From Saprospiraceae bacterium (GTDB taxonomy: Bacteria; Bacteroidota; Bacteroidia; Chitinophagales; Saprospiraceae): a DNA stretch of 34,387 bases. Below the pieces are notes generated by a model. The model searched no databases, was not told the origin of the DNA, and saw only the letters and a program-made list of their open reading frames with translations. The stretch spans positions 1 through 34,387 of the forward strand of contig JAGTVA010000208.1 of assembly GCA_018224445.1 (NCBI GenBank). The letters are read 5' to 3'. Of this stretch, positions 18,577-27,168 are shown in pieces; the first letter of the stretch is position 1, and each line of letters opens with the position of its first letter. Position numbers and translations under genes: made by a program.

Positions 18577-19031
18577 CTGATGATATTTAAGTCTGAATAA
18601 ATCATAATATTACTGTTGTTTCGAGCAGAATCTGACATAAACAAGTTGATCCCATTTAGATAAGGCCACCACTGAAAATGATGGATATCGTATTCTCCAG
18701 TCTGTTGATTGATAATAACTACTCTGGTCGGGTGTGCAAAACCAGCCGTAGGATAATCATCAACCCACGCCAACCAGGATGGATTGCTAATGGTAATCTT
18801 TTGATGGTTGCTGTTTATAAATGGTTCAACTTCATCACCGGGCAAGAGTTTTTCACCGTGTACAAAAATAGAAACCGGACCCTCGTGATGAGCCGGAGGG
18901 GATATTTTACTCATGACCAGGTCAATGGCATCATTTCTCGAAAATTCCTCTTCCTCACTTTGCGCTGAGACTATGTTATAGACAAAGAAAATCATAAAAA
19001 AAACGGCTGATAATTTCATATAAATCTTCAT
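18573..19031 (-). CDS. small exported protein coupled to the caspase-like gene
   Basis: The 152 residues start at MKIYMKLSAVFF, whose hydrophobic core (SAVFFMIFFVYNIVSA) is a signal peptide cut near Q. A longer frame from 19067 adds 12 polar residues and is less likely. The mature part has the distinctive NPSWLAWVDDYPTAGFAHP and TRVVIINQQTGEYDIHHFQWWP segments. The V-I-I-N-x-x-T-G-E-Y pattern recalls PepSY/propeptide-type domains, which often act as intramolecular chaperones or inhibitors of secreted proteases; this is only a resemblance by eye. The stop (TGA) overlaps the caspase start codon, so the two proteins are probably made in step. A role as chaperone or inhibitor of the caspase is therefore a reasonable hypothesis. 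Confidence 0.8.
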   Translation of the reverse strand: MKIYMKLSAVFFMIFFVYNIVSAQSEEEEFSRNDAIDLVMSKISPPAHHEGPVSIFVHGEKLLPGDEVEPFINSNHQKITISNPSWLAWVDDYPTAGFAHPTRVVIINQQTGEYDIHHFQWWPYLNGINLFMSDSARNNSNIMIYSDLNIIR

Positions 19032-19094
19032 GAGTCTTTGTTTTATGTTTGTATTAGTCCTTTTCAAAATTCATGTTCAACAGGGTTTAATCAC

Positions 19095-20933
19095 TTATCT
19101 GGATTTAATGGTAACTGTTATTTCCCTTGTAAAGGAGGCCGGTTTACAGCGGGATTGGTAATCTGATCCACACTCGCCAACAGCTACTATTGTGATTTTT
19201 GCACTTACATCCACTTCCCTGTCTTCTCGTCTGCCCTCCACTATTAATTCCAGATTACAGCCGTTTTCTCTCCACAATTCCGCTTCTCTCTTGTTTCTGA
19301 TCTCCTCTAATCTGTCGGCATAGGATCTTCTTAAAATGCTATCGCTTCTATTCAGATCGCGGTCCAATTTTTTTATTCGTCTTTCCAAATCACTGTTTTC
19401 CCCTCTCAGTGCATTTCTCCTCTCTCTTTCCTCCCTTTCTCTGGTTCCACGCAGTTCGTCAATAATTCTTTGGTTTTCCTCTATTTTTGCTCTTAACCCA
19501 GCCAGTTCTTCTAGCAATTCTTCTTTGAGTTGCTCGAGTCGACTTTCCTCCTCGTTTTCCAGGATTTCATTAATCTGACTTACTTTTTCTGATGTTAAAC
19601 TGCTCAAATCAGAAGTATTAAATTTTGTGTGATCCACTCTATTGGGATTACAAGGGGATGTGAATGTTTGGGTACTTGTTCCTCCCCCCGGGGTTCTCCT
19701 CCTCGTCTGGATCACACATTCGCATTCCACCTCGGGTTCGCATTCTACTTTAATTTTTGTACCGGGAAGCAGTCTGCCCACCATAAAATCTCCCTGGTCA
19801 TCAACAGTAATTTCTTCACTTTCTCCCGCAGGGGTGATTACCTGTATTTTGATATTGAATTCAAATGAGGAGACACTGCAGGCTTCACGGTTATCTTCAT
19901 CATCTTCATCGGTTTTTTCCGGAGAAAGGACTGCTGATCCCTTGGAGATGACCTTCGCCTCCACACCTACGAGGGTTGCAATATTCCAGAAATCCTGAAT
20001 ACCTGCATTTATATTCTCTTTTTCCTCTTCGTTTAAATTTCCTCCGGTTTCCGGCAACTGATCAAAAATGCGCTCTCCCCATTCCGTTTGGGTAAATTCA
20101 TCCCCCGAGAGAGCAGCAGCAGCTCTCCATACCAATTGCTGAATGACCGCATTCCTTTCCTCCAATGGCCGATCAGTAAGAGGTGTAATTATTTCTCCGA
20201 CATTGGATAAATAATCGTAAGTATCGATTATTCTGCCGACATAATTCCCGATCAGGTCAGCTACCTCCTCCGGGTAGGCTGCAATATCGATCACGTGATT
20301 GAGATCGTTTTCCGTAATCGGATTCAACAATGGGCTTTCCAGATCGGGCTCCCACCCCGTGGTTGGGTTGGGCTCCCAGTCATCGGGAAGCGGGTTTATA
20401 CTGATCCAGTCCCCAAAGTCTGTTCCTTTATCTCCACTTCCCAAAGGGGGTTTATCAGGGTCGATGCAAATTCCGTCTACAGGAACGGTAATGGTACCCC
20501 CCGGTGGGACCTCTACTTCTGTAGTTCCCGGAATTACATAGGCTTGAGTTTTTCCCTTTCCGGGGACCAAAACAGGTCCGATGGTCATTCTTCCGGGCCT
20601 GTTATTATCCCTGTTTTTAATTTCTAAAAGTAAAACCTGGCCTATCGTCTGACCGGTGCCTCTTACTTTTACATTCAGTTGGTCTGAATTTAAAACCCCG
20701 GTTTCCCGGACTGAATAGTCAGGTTCTAAAGAAAAAATTGAGGTAACTTCAGTCCACTGATTACCAGAATTTAAATATTTGCATTCTGCAAGGTGGTTCA
20801 AATGGAATACGTCAATTTGGGCCGGATTGTCAAATTCCATTGACATGCGAGCATTATTCCCTTCCTGCTGAACAAATAAGAAAGCAATTGGAAATACAAA
20901 CCACAGGCACAAAGAGTAGAAGTGAATTTTCAT
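19095..20933 (-). CDS. exported coiled-coil protein sharing a module with the caspase-like protein
   Basis: The 612 residues start at MKIHFYSLCLWFVFP (signal peptide or anchor); a start 11 codons upstream (20966) is possible. Residues about 119-329 form the module shared with the caspase tail: GPVLVPGKGKTQAYVIP, TEVEVPPGG, CIDPDKPP, SPLLNPIT, QQLVW and FWNIATLVGVEAKV. A Cys-rich segment follows (CEPEVECECV), then a charged coiled coil (about 450-560, rich in EEL, REREERERR, LERRIKKLDRDL), and a small beta domain at the end with three cysteines. No enzyme motif and no T9SS sorting domain are seen. It is the first gene of the four-gene cluster, 63 bp before the small coupled gene. Confidence 0.78.
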   Translation of the reverse strand: MKIHFYSLCLWFVFPIAFLFVQQEGNNARMSMEFDNPAQIDVFHLNHLAECKYLNSGNQWTEVTSIFSLEPDYSVRETGVLNSDQLNVKVRGTGQTIGQVLLLEIKNRDNNRPGRMTIGPVLVPGKGKTQAYVIPGTTEVEVPPGGTITVPVDGICIDPDKPPLGSGDKGTDFGDWISINPLPDDWEPNPTTGWEPDLESPLLNPITENDLNHVIDIAAYPEEVADLIGNYVGRIIDTYDYLSNVGEIITPLTDRPLEERNAVIQQLVWRAAAALSGDEFTQTEWGERIFDQLPETGGNLNEEEKENINAGIQDFWNIATLVGVEAKVISKGSAVLSPEKTDEDDEDNREACSVSSFEFNIKIQVITPAGESEEITVDDQGDFMVGRLLPGTKIKVECEPEVECECVIQTRRRTPGGGTSTQTFTSPCNPNRVDHTKFNTSDLSSLTSEKVSQINEILENEEESRLEQLKEELLEELAGLRAKIEENQRIIDELRGTREREERERRNALRGENSDLERRIKKLDRDLNRSDSILRRSYADRLEEIRNKREAELWRENGCNLELIVEGRREDREVDVSAKITIVAVGECGSDYQSRCKPASFTREITVTIKSR

Positions 20934-21249
20934 AGACTTAGCTTTTTCCTGAACAATAAACTGCAAAGCGGGATATTTAATCGTGCCACCTGTGTGTCTC
21001 GATTCACATCACAAATGCGAACAGCCTAAACCTCGATTAAACCATATCATTTATTTGAACTAGAATCAATTTATCTGAGGTTTAATACTTTTTAATTTCA
21101 AATTTAAAGTATATGAATGTCTTGTATTTGCCCATTTCCGACAATCTTTTGACTTTTTGCGACAAATAGAAGCAAATGAGAGAGAATAAGCAGGCCTTCA
21201 GATATAATCGGCATTATTGTTGCGACGTTTAAAATGACAAATTCCAGGT
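20934..21249. other. 316-bp divergent regulatory gap between the caspase cluster and queD
   Basis: No gene is supported. It holds the candidate cluster promoter (21099-21106) and two direct TTGCGAC copies (21157-21163 and 21220-21226) on the queD side. I saw no preQ1-like riboswitch fold. Confidence 0.5.
21099..21106 (-). promoter_or_regulatory. TAnnTTTG-type -7 element for the caspase cluster
   Basis: The minus strand reads TAAATTTG, an exact consensus match, about 165 nt upstream of the first ATG of the four-gene cluster. No matching -33 TTG is present, so the call is tentative. Confidence 0.35.
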
Positions 21250-21606
21250 ATGCAAATATTCAAACAGTTTACTTTTGACTCGGCTCATTTTCTTCCACAT
21301 GTTCCCGAGGGCCACAAATGCAGGAACATGCATGGCCACACGTATAGATTGGTCGTATATCTCGAGGGGCCACTTCACCCACACCTTCAGTGGGTCGAGG
21401 ACTTTGCGGTGGTAAAAAACGCAATTAAGCCCGTTGTGGATCAGTTGGATCACCAGGTGATGAACGATATCCCCGGATTAGAAAATCCCACCTGCGAGCG
21501 CATTGCTGTATGGATATGGGAACAGATAAAACCCCATCTGCCTCAACTGGAAAAAATAGAGCTTCACGAAACTCCCACTTCAGGAGTAGTTTATACCGGA
21601 GAATAG
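21250..21606 (+). CDS. queD: 6-carboxytetrahydropterin synthase QueD
   Basis: This 118-residue protein of the PTPS/QueD family carries the zinc ligands His13 (SAHFLP), His28 and His30 (RNMHGHTY), the catalytic Cys24 (KCRNMHGH), the LDH motif (66-68) and Glu107 in ELHETPTSG. QueD converts dihydroneopterin triphosphate to 6-carboxytetrahydropterin, an early step towards queuosine. The short form with CRNMHGH spacing fits QueD better than mammalian-type PTPS. No other queuosine genes are nearby. It is transcribed divergently from the caspase cluster and convergently to the TlpA-like gene. Confidence 0.9.
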   Translation: MQIFKQFTFDSAHFLPHVPEGHKCRNMHGHTYRLVVYLEGPLHPHLQWVEDFAVVKNAIKPVVDQLDHQVMNDIPGLENPTCERIAVWIWEQIKPHLPQLEKIELHETPTSGVVYTGE

Positions 21607-21742
21607 GGGGGGGGCAAAAAATAAGTAGTGTGGATTCGCCTTTGATAGCTTGTCAGTGTTTGAATATGTCAAAGTCATTAGGGCTCCGTTTACACGGTGC
21701 CAACTCCCAACCACTTCTGTAATAATTGCTATTCCACTTCGC

Positions 21743-23167
21743 CTACAAACTTTCAGTTTGGGCCAGGTATTTATCCAGGCTTAATCTTATATTTCCGGAG
21801 GGTCTTTCTGCCGAGGTTTCCAGAATCTTGCCGTCTGCATCCAGCAGAATGAATCGAGGAATACCCCTGACGAGAAAATGGGTTGCAAAATCGGATTGCC
21901 ATGCATCTTCTGTAAACCAGTGAATACCGGACAACTCTTTTTCCTCCACCATTTTAATCCACGGTTCTATGGTATTGTCAATAGAAACAGCCAGAAAGTG
22001 GACATTTGACTCGCTGTATTCCTCGAGAAGTTCTTCCCAGTAAGGGTGTTCTCTGATACAGGGGCCACACCAGGTTGCCCATACATCGATATACACTAGA
22101 CTCCCGCGAAGATCTGAAAGTTTTACCTCGTCTCTGTCGGTGGTTAGGAATTCAAAATCAGGAACCTCATTTCCCGGGCGGATTTTTTCCCATTCATTCA
22201 TTTTTGCCATCAATGTATGAGTATAAAAATCACTTTCTGCCTCGTCTATAAATTCCTCGTAAATGGGATCGATGGCTCCCGGCCCGGAATAGGAAATGGC
22301 ATCGAGTAAATACTTGAATTTCAGGTACTCCTGTACTTTTTTATCGGTAAAAATACTATCTACTGTTTCGTATTCAGCCCTGAATATGGTGCTCTTATCT
22401 TTATCGTAAATATCTTCGGCTATTTCCCTTTCAAAAGCCTTGTGCATTTGATACTGGAGGACTTCTCTGAATATGGGAAGGGGGAGTAAATCCGCTCGGG
22501 TATGGTCCAGGTCCATAAATTTTTGATCGGACTCCTCTGTGGGGAAATCTATTTCTTCCGTTTCCGTATCTGTCAAAAAGCTGTGGTATTGAGTATAATG
22601 AGTGTTGAGCAAAGCTACGTGAAAAGTGGTAAAGTTTCCTTCCATCTCAATAAACCGCTGATCTGCTTCAGGATTGGATGCCAGTGAATCGCAATGCACA
22701 TTCAGCGCATTGCTGCCACTGGCAATGGCTTCGAAATAGGAATCTGGATCCAGCTGGAATAAAGCCCGGTAATTATTCCAATTATTTTCCTCTAATAGAT
22801 CTGACTTAGTCAATAGGTATTGGTTTTCAATGACCCGATCTCCTGAAATTACCGTATTCTCATCTATTTTTCCATTTTCAAAACTGAGATGAATACTGTC
22901 GCCCGGCACCAGATACAAGGTAATTTCCTGTCGCTCGGCTCTCAGGGAGTAGTAATTCGCTTCTTCTGCATCCAATTCCAAAAAAAAGTAGCCGGTGCTG
23001 TCGGCAGTGGTTTGCGCCAATTTTACTTCTCGGTGGACCTCCAGACTCATTCCGTCGCCTCCCATTCCACTGATTATTACTTTATCCTGCTGCTCCTGAG
23101 GAGCTTCCCCACAGGCTGACCAAATTATAGCCAAACTGAAAAACAAAATGTATTTTATTGAATTCAT
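21743..23167 (-). CDS. TlpA-family thioredoxin-like lipoprotein
   Basis: This 474-residue protein has a lipoprotein signal (IIWSAC, lipid-bearing Cys19), an N-terminal beta domain (about 28-115) of the kind often found before Bacteroidota TlpA domains, a helical middle part (about 118-325), and a C-terminal thioredoxin fold (about 333-474). The redox motif is WATWCGPC, with Cys367 and Cys370, and the cis-Pro loop is in VRGIPRFILLDADGKI. Such proteins reduce or oxidise disulfides in the periplasm; the partner is unknown. It is an isolated gene between queD (convergent) and aspS (same strand, 323 bp upstream). Confidence 0.88.
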   Translation of the reverse strand: MNSIKYILFFSLAIIWSACGEAPQEQQDKVIISGMGGDGMSLEVHREVKLAQTTADSTGYFFLELDAEEANYYSLRAERQEITLYLVPGDSIHLSFENGKIDENTVISGDRVIENQYLLTKSDLLEENNWNNYRALFQLDPDSYFEAIASGSNALNVHCDSLASNPEADQRFIEMEGNFTTFHVALLNTHYTQYHSFLTDTETEEIDFPTEESDQKFMDLDHTRADLLPLPIFREVLQYQMHKAFEREIAEDIYDKDKSTIFRAEYETVDSIFTDKKVQEYLKFKYLLDAISYSGPGAIDPIYEEFIDEAESDFYTHTLMAKMNEWEKIRPGNEVPDFEFLTTDRDEVKLSDLRGSLVYIDVWATWCGPCIREHPYWEELLEEYSESNVHFLAVSIDNTIEPWIKMVEEKELSGIHWFTEDAWQSDFATHFLVRGIPRFILLDADGKILETSAERPSGNIRLSLDKYLAQTESL

Positions 23168-23354
23168 CGGTTAAATTTTTTTGATTAATTGAATGAAGTT
23201 GGAAGGTTTAAAATCACCTTTTACGGCTCTACAAAAGTTACAATTATTGACTTGTGCAGTAGTAATTTGCGCTTCAGGGACCGTTTATCCTGTCGGGCAT
23301 TTTAACAATGGTAAAGAGGACTTCTAAATACTTTTATCGCAGACAGTTTTACAA

Positions 23355-23372
23355 TACCATTATATAATGGTA
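23355..23372. repeat. 18-bp perfect palindrome, possible operator
   Basis: TACCATTATATAATGGTA is self-complementary. Its half-site AATGGTAAA recurs at 23307-23315, 59 bp away, in the same orientation as the right half. It lies about 190 bp upstream of the TlpA-like gene. Confidence 0.4.
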
Positions 23373-23424
23373 AAACTAACAATAAAAATCAATAGCGTTG
23401 AGAAAATTAAAAATTATTACCTAT

Positions 23425-23449
23425 AAAAAACCCAAAGGAAGGGTATTTT
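23425..23449 (-). terminator. probable terminator of aspS
   Basis: On the minus strand AAAATACCC pairs with GGGTTTTTT across a 7-nt loop, nine pairs with one T-T mismatch, ending in six U residues, 42 nt after the aspS stop codon. Confidence 0.5.
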
Positions 23450-23490
23450 CCAGAAAATAAAATTTCAAAATAAATAAATTTCTTGAGGCT

Positions 23491-25254
23491 TTAATCTTTC
23501 AGGTCCAGTCCCAAGTCCTTCAGCTGCTCTTTATCAATGGGGGCTGGAGCATTGATCATAAGGTCTCGTCCCATGTTGTTTTTGGGGAATGCGATAAAGT
23601 CCCTGATGGAATTTTGGTGATTCATCACTGCGCACAGTCGGTCAAATCCAAAGGCGATTCCCCCGTGCGGAGGGGCTCCGTATTCAAAGGCACCCATGAG
23701 GAATCCAAATTGTTCTTCTGCTTCTTCGGCTGTAAAGCCCAGCAACTTAAAGTTGCGCGCCTGTAGTTTTCGATCGTGAATTCGAATGGATCCTCCACCA
23801 ATTTCAGCCCCGTTAATGACCAGGTCGTAGGCATTGGCCTTGAGGTTTTTGAGCACTTCCCGATCGGGGGAATCCATTTTGTAAATATCCTCTGCGGCGG
23901 GTGCCGTAAAAGGGTGGTGCATGGCGTAAAAGCGCTGTGTATCCTCATCCCATTCCAGTAGAGGGAAGTCCAATACCCAAAGGGGTTTGAATTCAGTGGA
24001 ATCCAGATAGCCGAGTCTCTTTCCCATTTCCAGCCTCAACGCTCCCAATTGTTTGAGACTATTGTCTTTATCCCCTGCGAGAATAAGCAAGAGATCTCCT
24101 TTAGAACCTTCTGCGCGATCCAACCACTCAAGCAATTGATCGTCGTTGAAAAACTTACCTACTGAAGACTTGATACTACCGTCGGTTTGGAATTTGGCGT
24201 AAACCAGTCCTTTAGCTCCAATTTGAGGGCGCTGAACCCATTCCGTCAGCTTTTTGAGGTCTTTATTGGAGTACTCATCGGCCACGCCGGGAACACAAAT
24301 ACCCCCTACGTACTCTGCGGAATCAAATACGACAAATCCACTGTCCTTTACAGTTTGATTCAGGTTGTGGATAGGCATGTCAAACCTCAGGTCGGGTTTG
24401 TCAGATCCGTATTTTTCAATGGCCTGATTGTAATCCAAACGAGGAAAATCACCCAATTCTATATTGAGGGTAGATCTAAAAAGGTGTTTGGTCAGAGATT
24501 CAAAGGTATCCAGTACTTCCTCTCTATCGACAAAGGCCATTTCACAGTCTATTTGGGTAAATTCCGGCTGCCGATCTGCTCTGAGATCTTCGTCTCTGAA
24601 GCACTTTACAATTTGAAAATAACGCTCCATACCGGACACCATCAACAACTGTTTAAAAGTTTGAGGTGATTGAGGGAGGGCGTAAAACTCCCCTTTATTC
24701 ATTCTACTGGGGACCACAAAATCGCGGGCTCCCTCGGGCGTACTCTTGATTAAAAACGGTGTTTCCACCTCAATAAAATTCTTACTGTCGAGGTATTTTC
24801 TGGTCTCCAGGGCCAACTTACTTCTGAATATCAATTTCTTCTGGATGGTATCCCGTCTGATGTCCAGGTATCTGTATTTCATTCTCAACTCTTCCCCTCC
24901 GTCGGTTTCCTCCTCTATAGTAAAGGGGGGCGTTTTTGAGGGATTGACCACCGTGAGGTCTTCTACATTTATTTCAATTTCTCCTGTGGGCCGGTCTGGA
25001 TTTTTATTGCTTCTTTCGGTAACTTCACCGCTTGCGGTAATCACAAATTCTCTCCCGAGAGACCTCGCTATTTTACAGAGGGATTCATCGGTATCCATAT
25101 TAAAGACCAGCTGCGTAATGCCGTATCTGTCCCGCAGGTCAATAAAGGTCATTCCTCCCAGGTCACGTCCTTTCTGCACCCAACCCGAGAGCACTACTTT
25201 TTGGCCTACATCCGAAATTCTCAATTCTCCACAATGGTGGCTCCTGTAACTCAT
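23491..25254 (-). CDS. aspS: aspartyl-tRNA synthetase
   Basis: This is a bacterial-type AspRS of 587 residues from [18 protein letters not shown]. It has an N-terminal OB-fold anticodon-binding domain ([20 protein letters not shown]), class II catalytic motifs, the motif 2 region [18 protein letters not shown], a GAD insertion domain, and motif 3 in [13 protein letters not shown]. It charges tRNA-Asp in the cytoplasm. Two upstream in-frame ATGs exist (25263 and 25287). The family N-terminus (MxYR/MRTxxCGELR) and a promoter element at 25275-25282 both favour 25254. The bacterial-type length with GAD domain is complete. Confidence 0.96.
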   Translation of the reverse strand: MSYRSHHCGELRISDVGQKVVLSGWVQKGRDLGGMTFIDLRDRYGITQLVFNMDTDESLCKIARSLGREFVITASGEVTERSNKNPDRPTGEIEINVEDLTVVNPSKTPPFTIEEETDGGEELRMKYRYLDIRRDTIQKKLIFRSKLALETRKYLDSKNFIEVETPFLIKSTPEGARDFVVPSRMNKGEFYALPQSPQTFKQLLMVSGMERYFQIVKCFRDEDLRADRQPEFTQIDCEMAFVDREEVLDTFESLTKHLFRSTLNIELGDFPRLDYNQAIEKYGSDKPDLRFDMPIHNLNQTVKDSGFVVFDSAEYVGGICVPGVADEYSNKDLKKLTEWVQRPQIGAKGLVYAKFQTDGSIKSSVGKFFNDDQLLEWLDRAEGSKGDLLLILAGDKDNSLKQLGALRLEMGKRLGYLDSTEFKPLWVLDFPLLEWDEDTQRFYAMHHPFTAPAAEDIYKMDSPDREVLKNLKANAYDLVINGAEIGGGSIRIHDRKLQARNFKLLGFTAEEAEEQFGFLMGAFEYGAPPHGGIAFGFDRLCAVMNHQNSIRDFIAFPKNNMGRDLMINAPAPIDKEQLKDLGLDLKD

Positions 25255-25274
25255 AAGATTCATTTTTGAAGGCT

Positions 25275-25282
25275 CAAAATTA
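25275..25282 (-). promoter_or_regulatory. TAnnTTTG-type -7 element before aspS
   Basis: The minus strand reads TAATTTTG, an exact match ending 21 nt before the ATG at 25254. Transcription starting just after it would exclude the longest reading-frame start at 25287. The -33 region lacks a clear TTG. Confidence 0.45.
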
Positions 25283-25364
25283 AACATTTATTAGGGAACG
25301 GCCGGAAAAATTCATACAGATTAAACCTGGAGAGTCCATTCGTTTGCTTTTTGGGTTACAAATC

Positions 25365-25395
25365 TTGCTTTTACGCATTAAAATAATTATATTTG
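25365..25395 (+). promoter_or_regulatory. promoter of the DoxX gene
   Basis: TTG (25365-25367) lies 20 nt before TATATTTG (25388-25395), matching both the -33 and -7 elements of Bacteroidota promoters. It is the best promoter match in the window. Predicted transcription start is near 25402. Confidence 0.65.
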
Positions 25396-25497
25396 CTTGT
25401 CAACTTTTAGCTTAAGAATATCAATATTATAGCCTTTAAAGGCCTTTTAAGACAGGACCGATCAAGGCTTATTTTCTTATTCGGTTTATTTTGGCTT

Positions 25498-25914
25498 ATG
25501 TTTTTTTTAGTAGCCGGACTTCAGAAATTTATCTTCTCCGATGCCATGGGACCGGGTAGATTTGATGAAATGGGTTTTACCAATCCGGAGTTTGTTGCTT
25601 ACTTCGCAGGGATTTTTGAAGTCCTTGGTGCCATACTAATACTGGTGGGATTGCTTTCCCGATTCGCTGCTGTACTATTAATTTTTATTATGATTGTGGC
25701 CATATCGACTAAAAAATTTCCGCTTATTACTTCAGAAGAGTTTTGGCCTTTTTTTAATGCCATAAGATTGGATTTCAGCATGTTGCTTGCCGCTCTCTTT
25801 TTGCTGGTAAACGGTTCAGGAAAAAAGTCCCTGGACTACTTACTTTTCGACGACAAGGAAGATACTTCCTTTAAGCCTTTAAGGACTAGGATTAGTACTG
25901 AAAAAATGACATAG
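25498..25914 (+). CDS. DoxX-family membrane protein (true start unclear)
   Basis: From the first ATG the protein has 138 residues with about four membrane segments: MFFLVAGLQKF, FAGIFEVLGAILILVGLL, FAAVLLIFIMIVAIS and LDFSMLLAALFLLV. The GIFEVLGAILILVGL segment is typical of DoxX/DoxD-like proteins, whose roles range from thiosulfate oxidation to redox-related membrane complexes. The frame stays open upstream to a stop at 25408, and the upstream codons read LLRQDRSRLIFLFGLFW, which completes the first membrane helix. No ATG, GTG or TTG occurs in that stretch, only ATC (25420), ATT (25426) and ATA (25429). So either the ATG cuts the first helix or a rare start codon is used. Confidence 0.75.
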   Translation: MFFLVAGLQKFIFSDAMGPGRFDEMGFTNPEFVAYFAGIFEVLGAILILVGLLSRFAAVLLIFIMIVAISTKKFPLITSEEFWPFFNAIRLDFSMLLAALFLLVNGSGKKSLDYLLFDDKEDTSFKPLRTRISTEKMT

Positions 25915-25915
25915 G

Positions 25916-25930
25916 AAATCCGGCGGATTT
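25916..25930. terminator. small hairpin between convergent genes
   Basis: AAATCC and GGATTT pair around a 3-nt loop (GGC) directly after the DoxX stop codon and 28 bp before the stop of the convergent lipoprotein gene. There is no good U-tract, so termination is only possible. Confidence 0.3.
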
Positions 25931-25957
25931 TGCCCTAATGGTTTTGTTTGAAGCAAA

Positions 25958-27085
25958 TTATTTGGGCACTCCCACTGCAATCCATCCCCTGAGATTGTGC
26001 ACTTCGAGAATTTCATTTTCAGTGTTTTGGAGCGTGCAATTCAATTCGATTAACAGTGCCCGGGTAGGTTCTTCCTCCGGATTATTCCTGTGCATTTGCT
26101 GGTCGAGTATCCGCAGGGAGTTGTTTTCCCCTTGTTCCGGAGCTAAAATCCAATCTCGACCCGAACCATCGGTATATTTAAATCTAAAAGAGCTGGTTTG
26201 AACCCGGTCCACTGCGGTCACCTCGTTGCGCCATTCAGCGGAGAGTGACAGGTCATTGCCGTAGGTACTGTACTCATCTTGATTGTCATCGTACAGGAGG
26301 TCTTTTTTATGTGAAAAAATTCTTCCATTTTCATCTTTGGCTTTTACTTCATAAGTACCCTCTCTGTTCACTATAAGCTTGGATTCTTCACTGTATTCTC
26401 CGTCCCAGTTGAACAGATATCCCGCATTGGAATTGTTCATCTTCGCCGCAAGTTTGATTTGATTTCCGCTGTGTTCAGCCACCACCCAATTGGCAACGGG
26501 AATCGCTCCATTTTGATCTGCTGATATTTCCGAACAGAAGCTCCCTTTTTGGCCGGTAATGGTCTCGTAATCTGCGCAGGCGGTAATGGATTTTCTCTCG
26601 TTGAGTTGAACTATTAAAATATGGCTGGAGGCCTGTTGGCCGGATTGATTGGCGAGGTAAAAACGGGTCAATTCTATTGAGTCGTTGTGATCAGCGGAAA
26701 GGTGTACCGGATATCGCCTGGTCTCAATTCCCCGGTGGTTGTATAAATTCCAATTTTCCCTATCGAATACTTCCCCGGTATTTAGGGTGATTTGTCTTCC
26801 TTTAAAATTGGGCCTAAACGCCATTTTGAAGGAGGGGCCGGAAACCCCCTGGCGGGGGCCTAAATAACCCGAAAATTCCCAAATGGAATCCCTTTCATCA
26901 AAAGTGGAATAGGTTCTCATGAGGTTGTCTTCATTGTCTATCCCCACCGAGAGGTCTTCGCCGTCTATTTTTCCTTCCAGTTTAAATAATATTCCCTCTA
27001 CCTTCGGCTCGGGTATTTCCACTTTTTCACAGGAGAGGAAAGCTACAGCCAGAAGAGAAATAATGAATAATATCGACTTTGTCAT
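25958..27085 (-). CDS. lipoprotein, function unknown
   Basis: This 375-residue protein has a lipoprotein signal (MTKSILFIISLLAVAFLSC, lipid-bearing Cys19). The mature part begins EKVEIPEPKVEG and then FKLEGKIDGEDLSVGI, a pattern common in Bacteroidota surface or periplasmic lipoproteins. The centre has ITACADYETITG and an Ig/PKD-like strand pattern (AGYLFNWDGE, LIVNREGTYEVKAKDENG). I do not recognise a family. It lies 83 bp downstream of the anti-sigma-like gene on the same strand, so it may belong to the sigma-factor unit. Confidence 0.7.
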   Translation of the reverse strand: MTKSILFIISLLAVAFLSCEKVEIPEPKVEGILFKLEGKIDGEDLSVGIDNEDNLMRTYSTFDERDSIWEFSGYLGPRQGVSGPSFKMAFRPNFKGRQITLNTGEVFDRENWNLYNHRGIETRRYPVHLSADHNDSIELTRFYLANQSGQQASSHILIVQLNERKSITACADYETITGQKGSFCSEISADQNGAIPVANWVVAEHSGNQIKLAAKMNNSNAGYLFNWDGEYSEESKLIVNREGTYEVKAKDENGRIFSHKKDLLYDDNQDEYSTYGNDLSLSAEWRNEVTAVDRVQTSSFRFKYTDGSGRDWILAPEQGENNSLRILDQQMHRNNPEEEPTRALLIELNCTLQNTENEILEVHNLRGWIAVGVPK

Positions 27086-27168
27086 TGGTTTAAATTTTTA
27101 CTCAGCCTATTTCTGTCGACCAGAATGCCCGTCCACTCGCTTTGCTCTTCCTTCGCTAACAGACCGTT

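Larger units (their letters stand above)
23168..23490. other. 323-bp gap between aspS and the TlpA-like gene
   Basis: No gene is supported. It contains the aspS terminator (23425-23449), an 18-bp palindrome (23355-23372) and a third copy of half of that palindrome (AATGGTAAA, 23307-23315). No consensus promoter for the TlpA gene was found. Confidence 0.5.

Noticed and set aside
20967-21249. Possible preQ1 riboswitch before queD
   Set aside because: No C-rich loop and A-rich pseudoknot tail arrangement is visible near the start codon.
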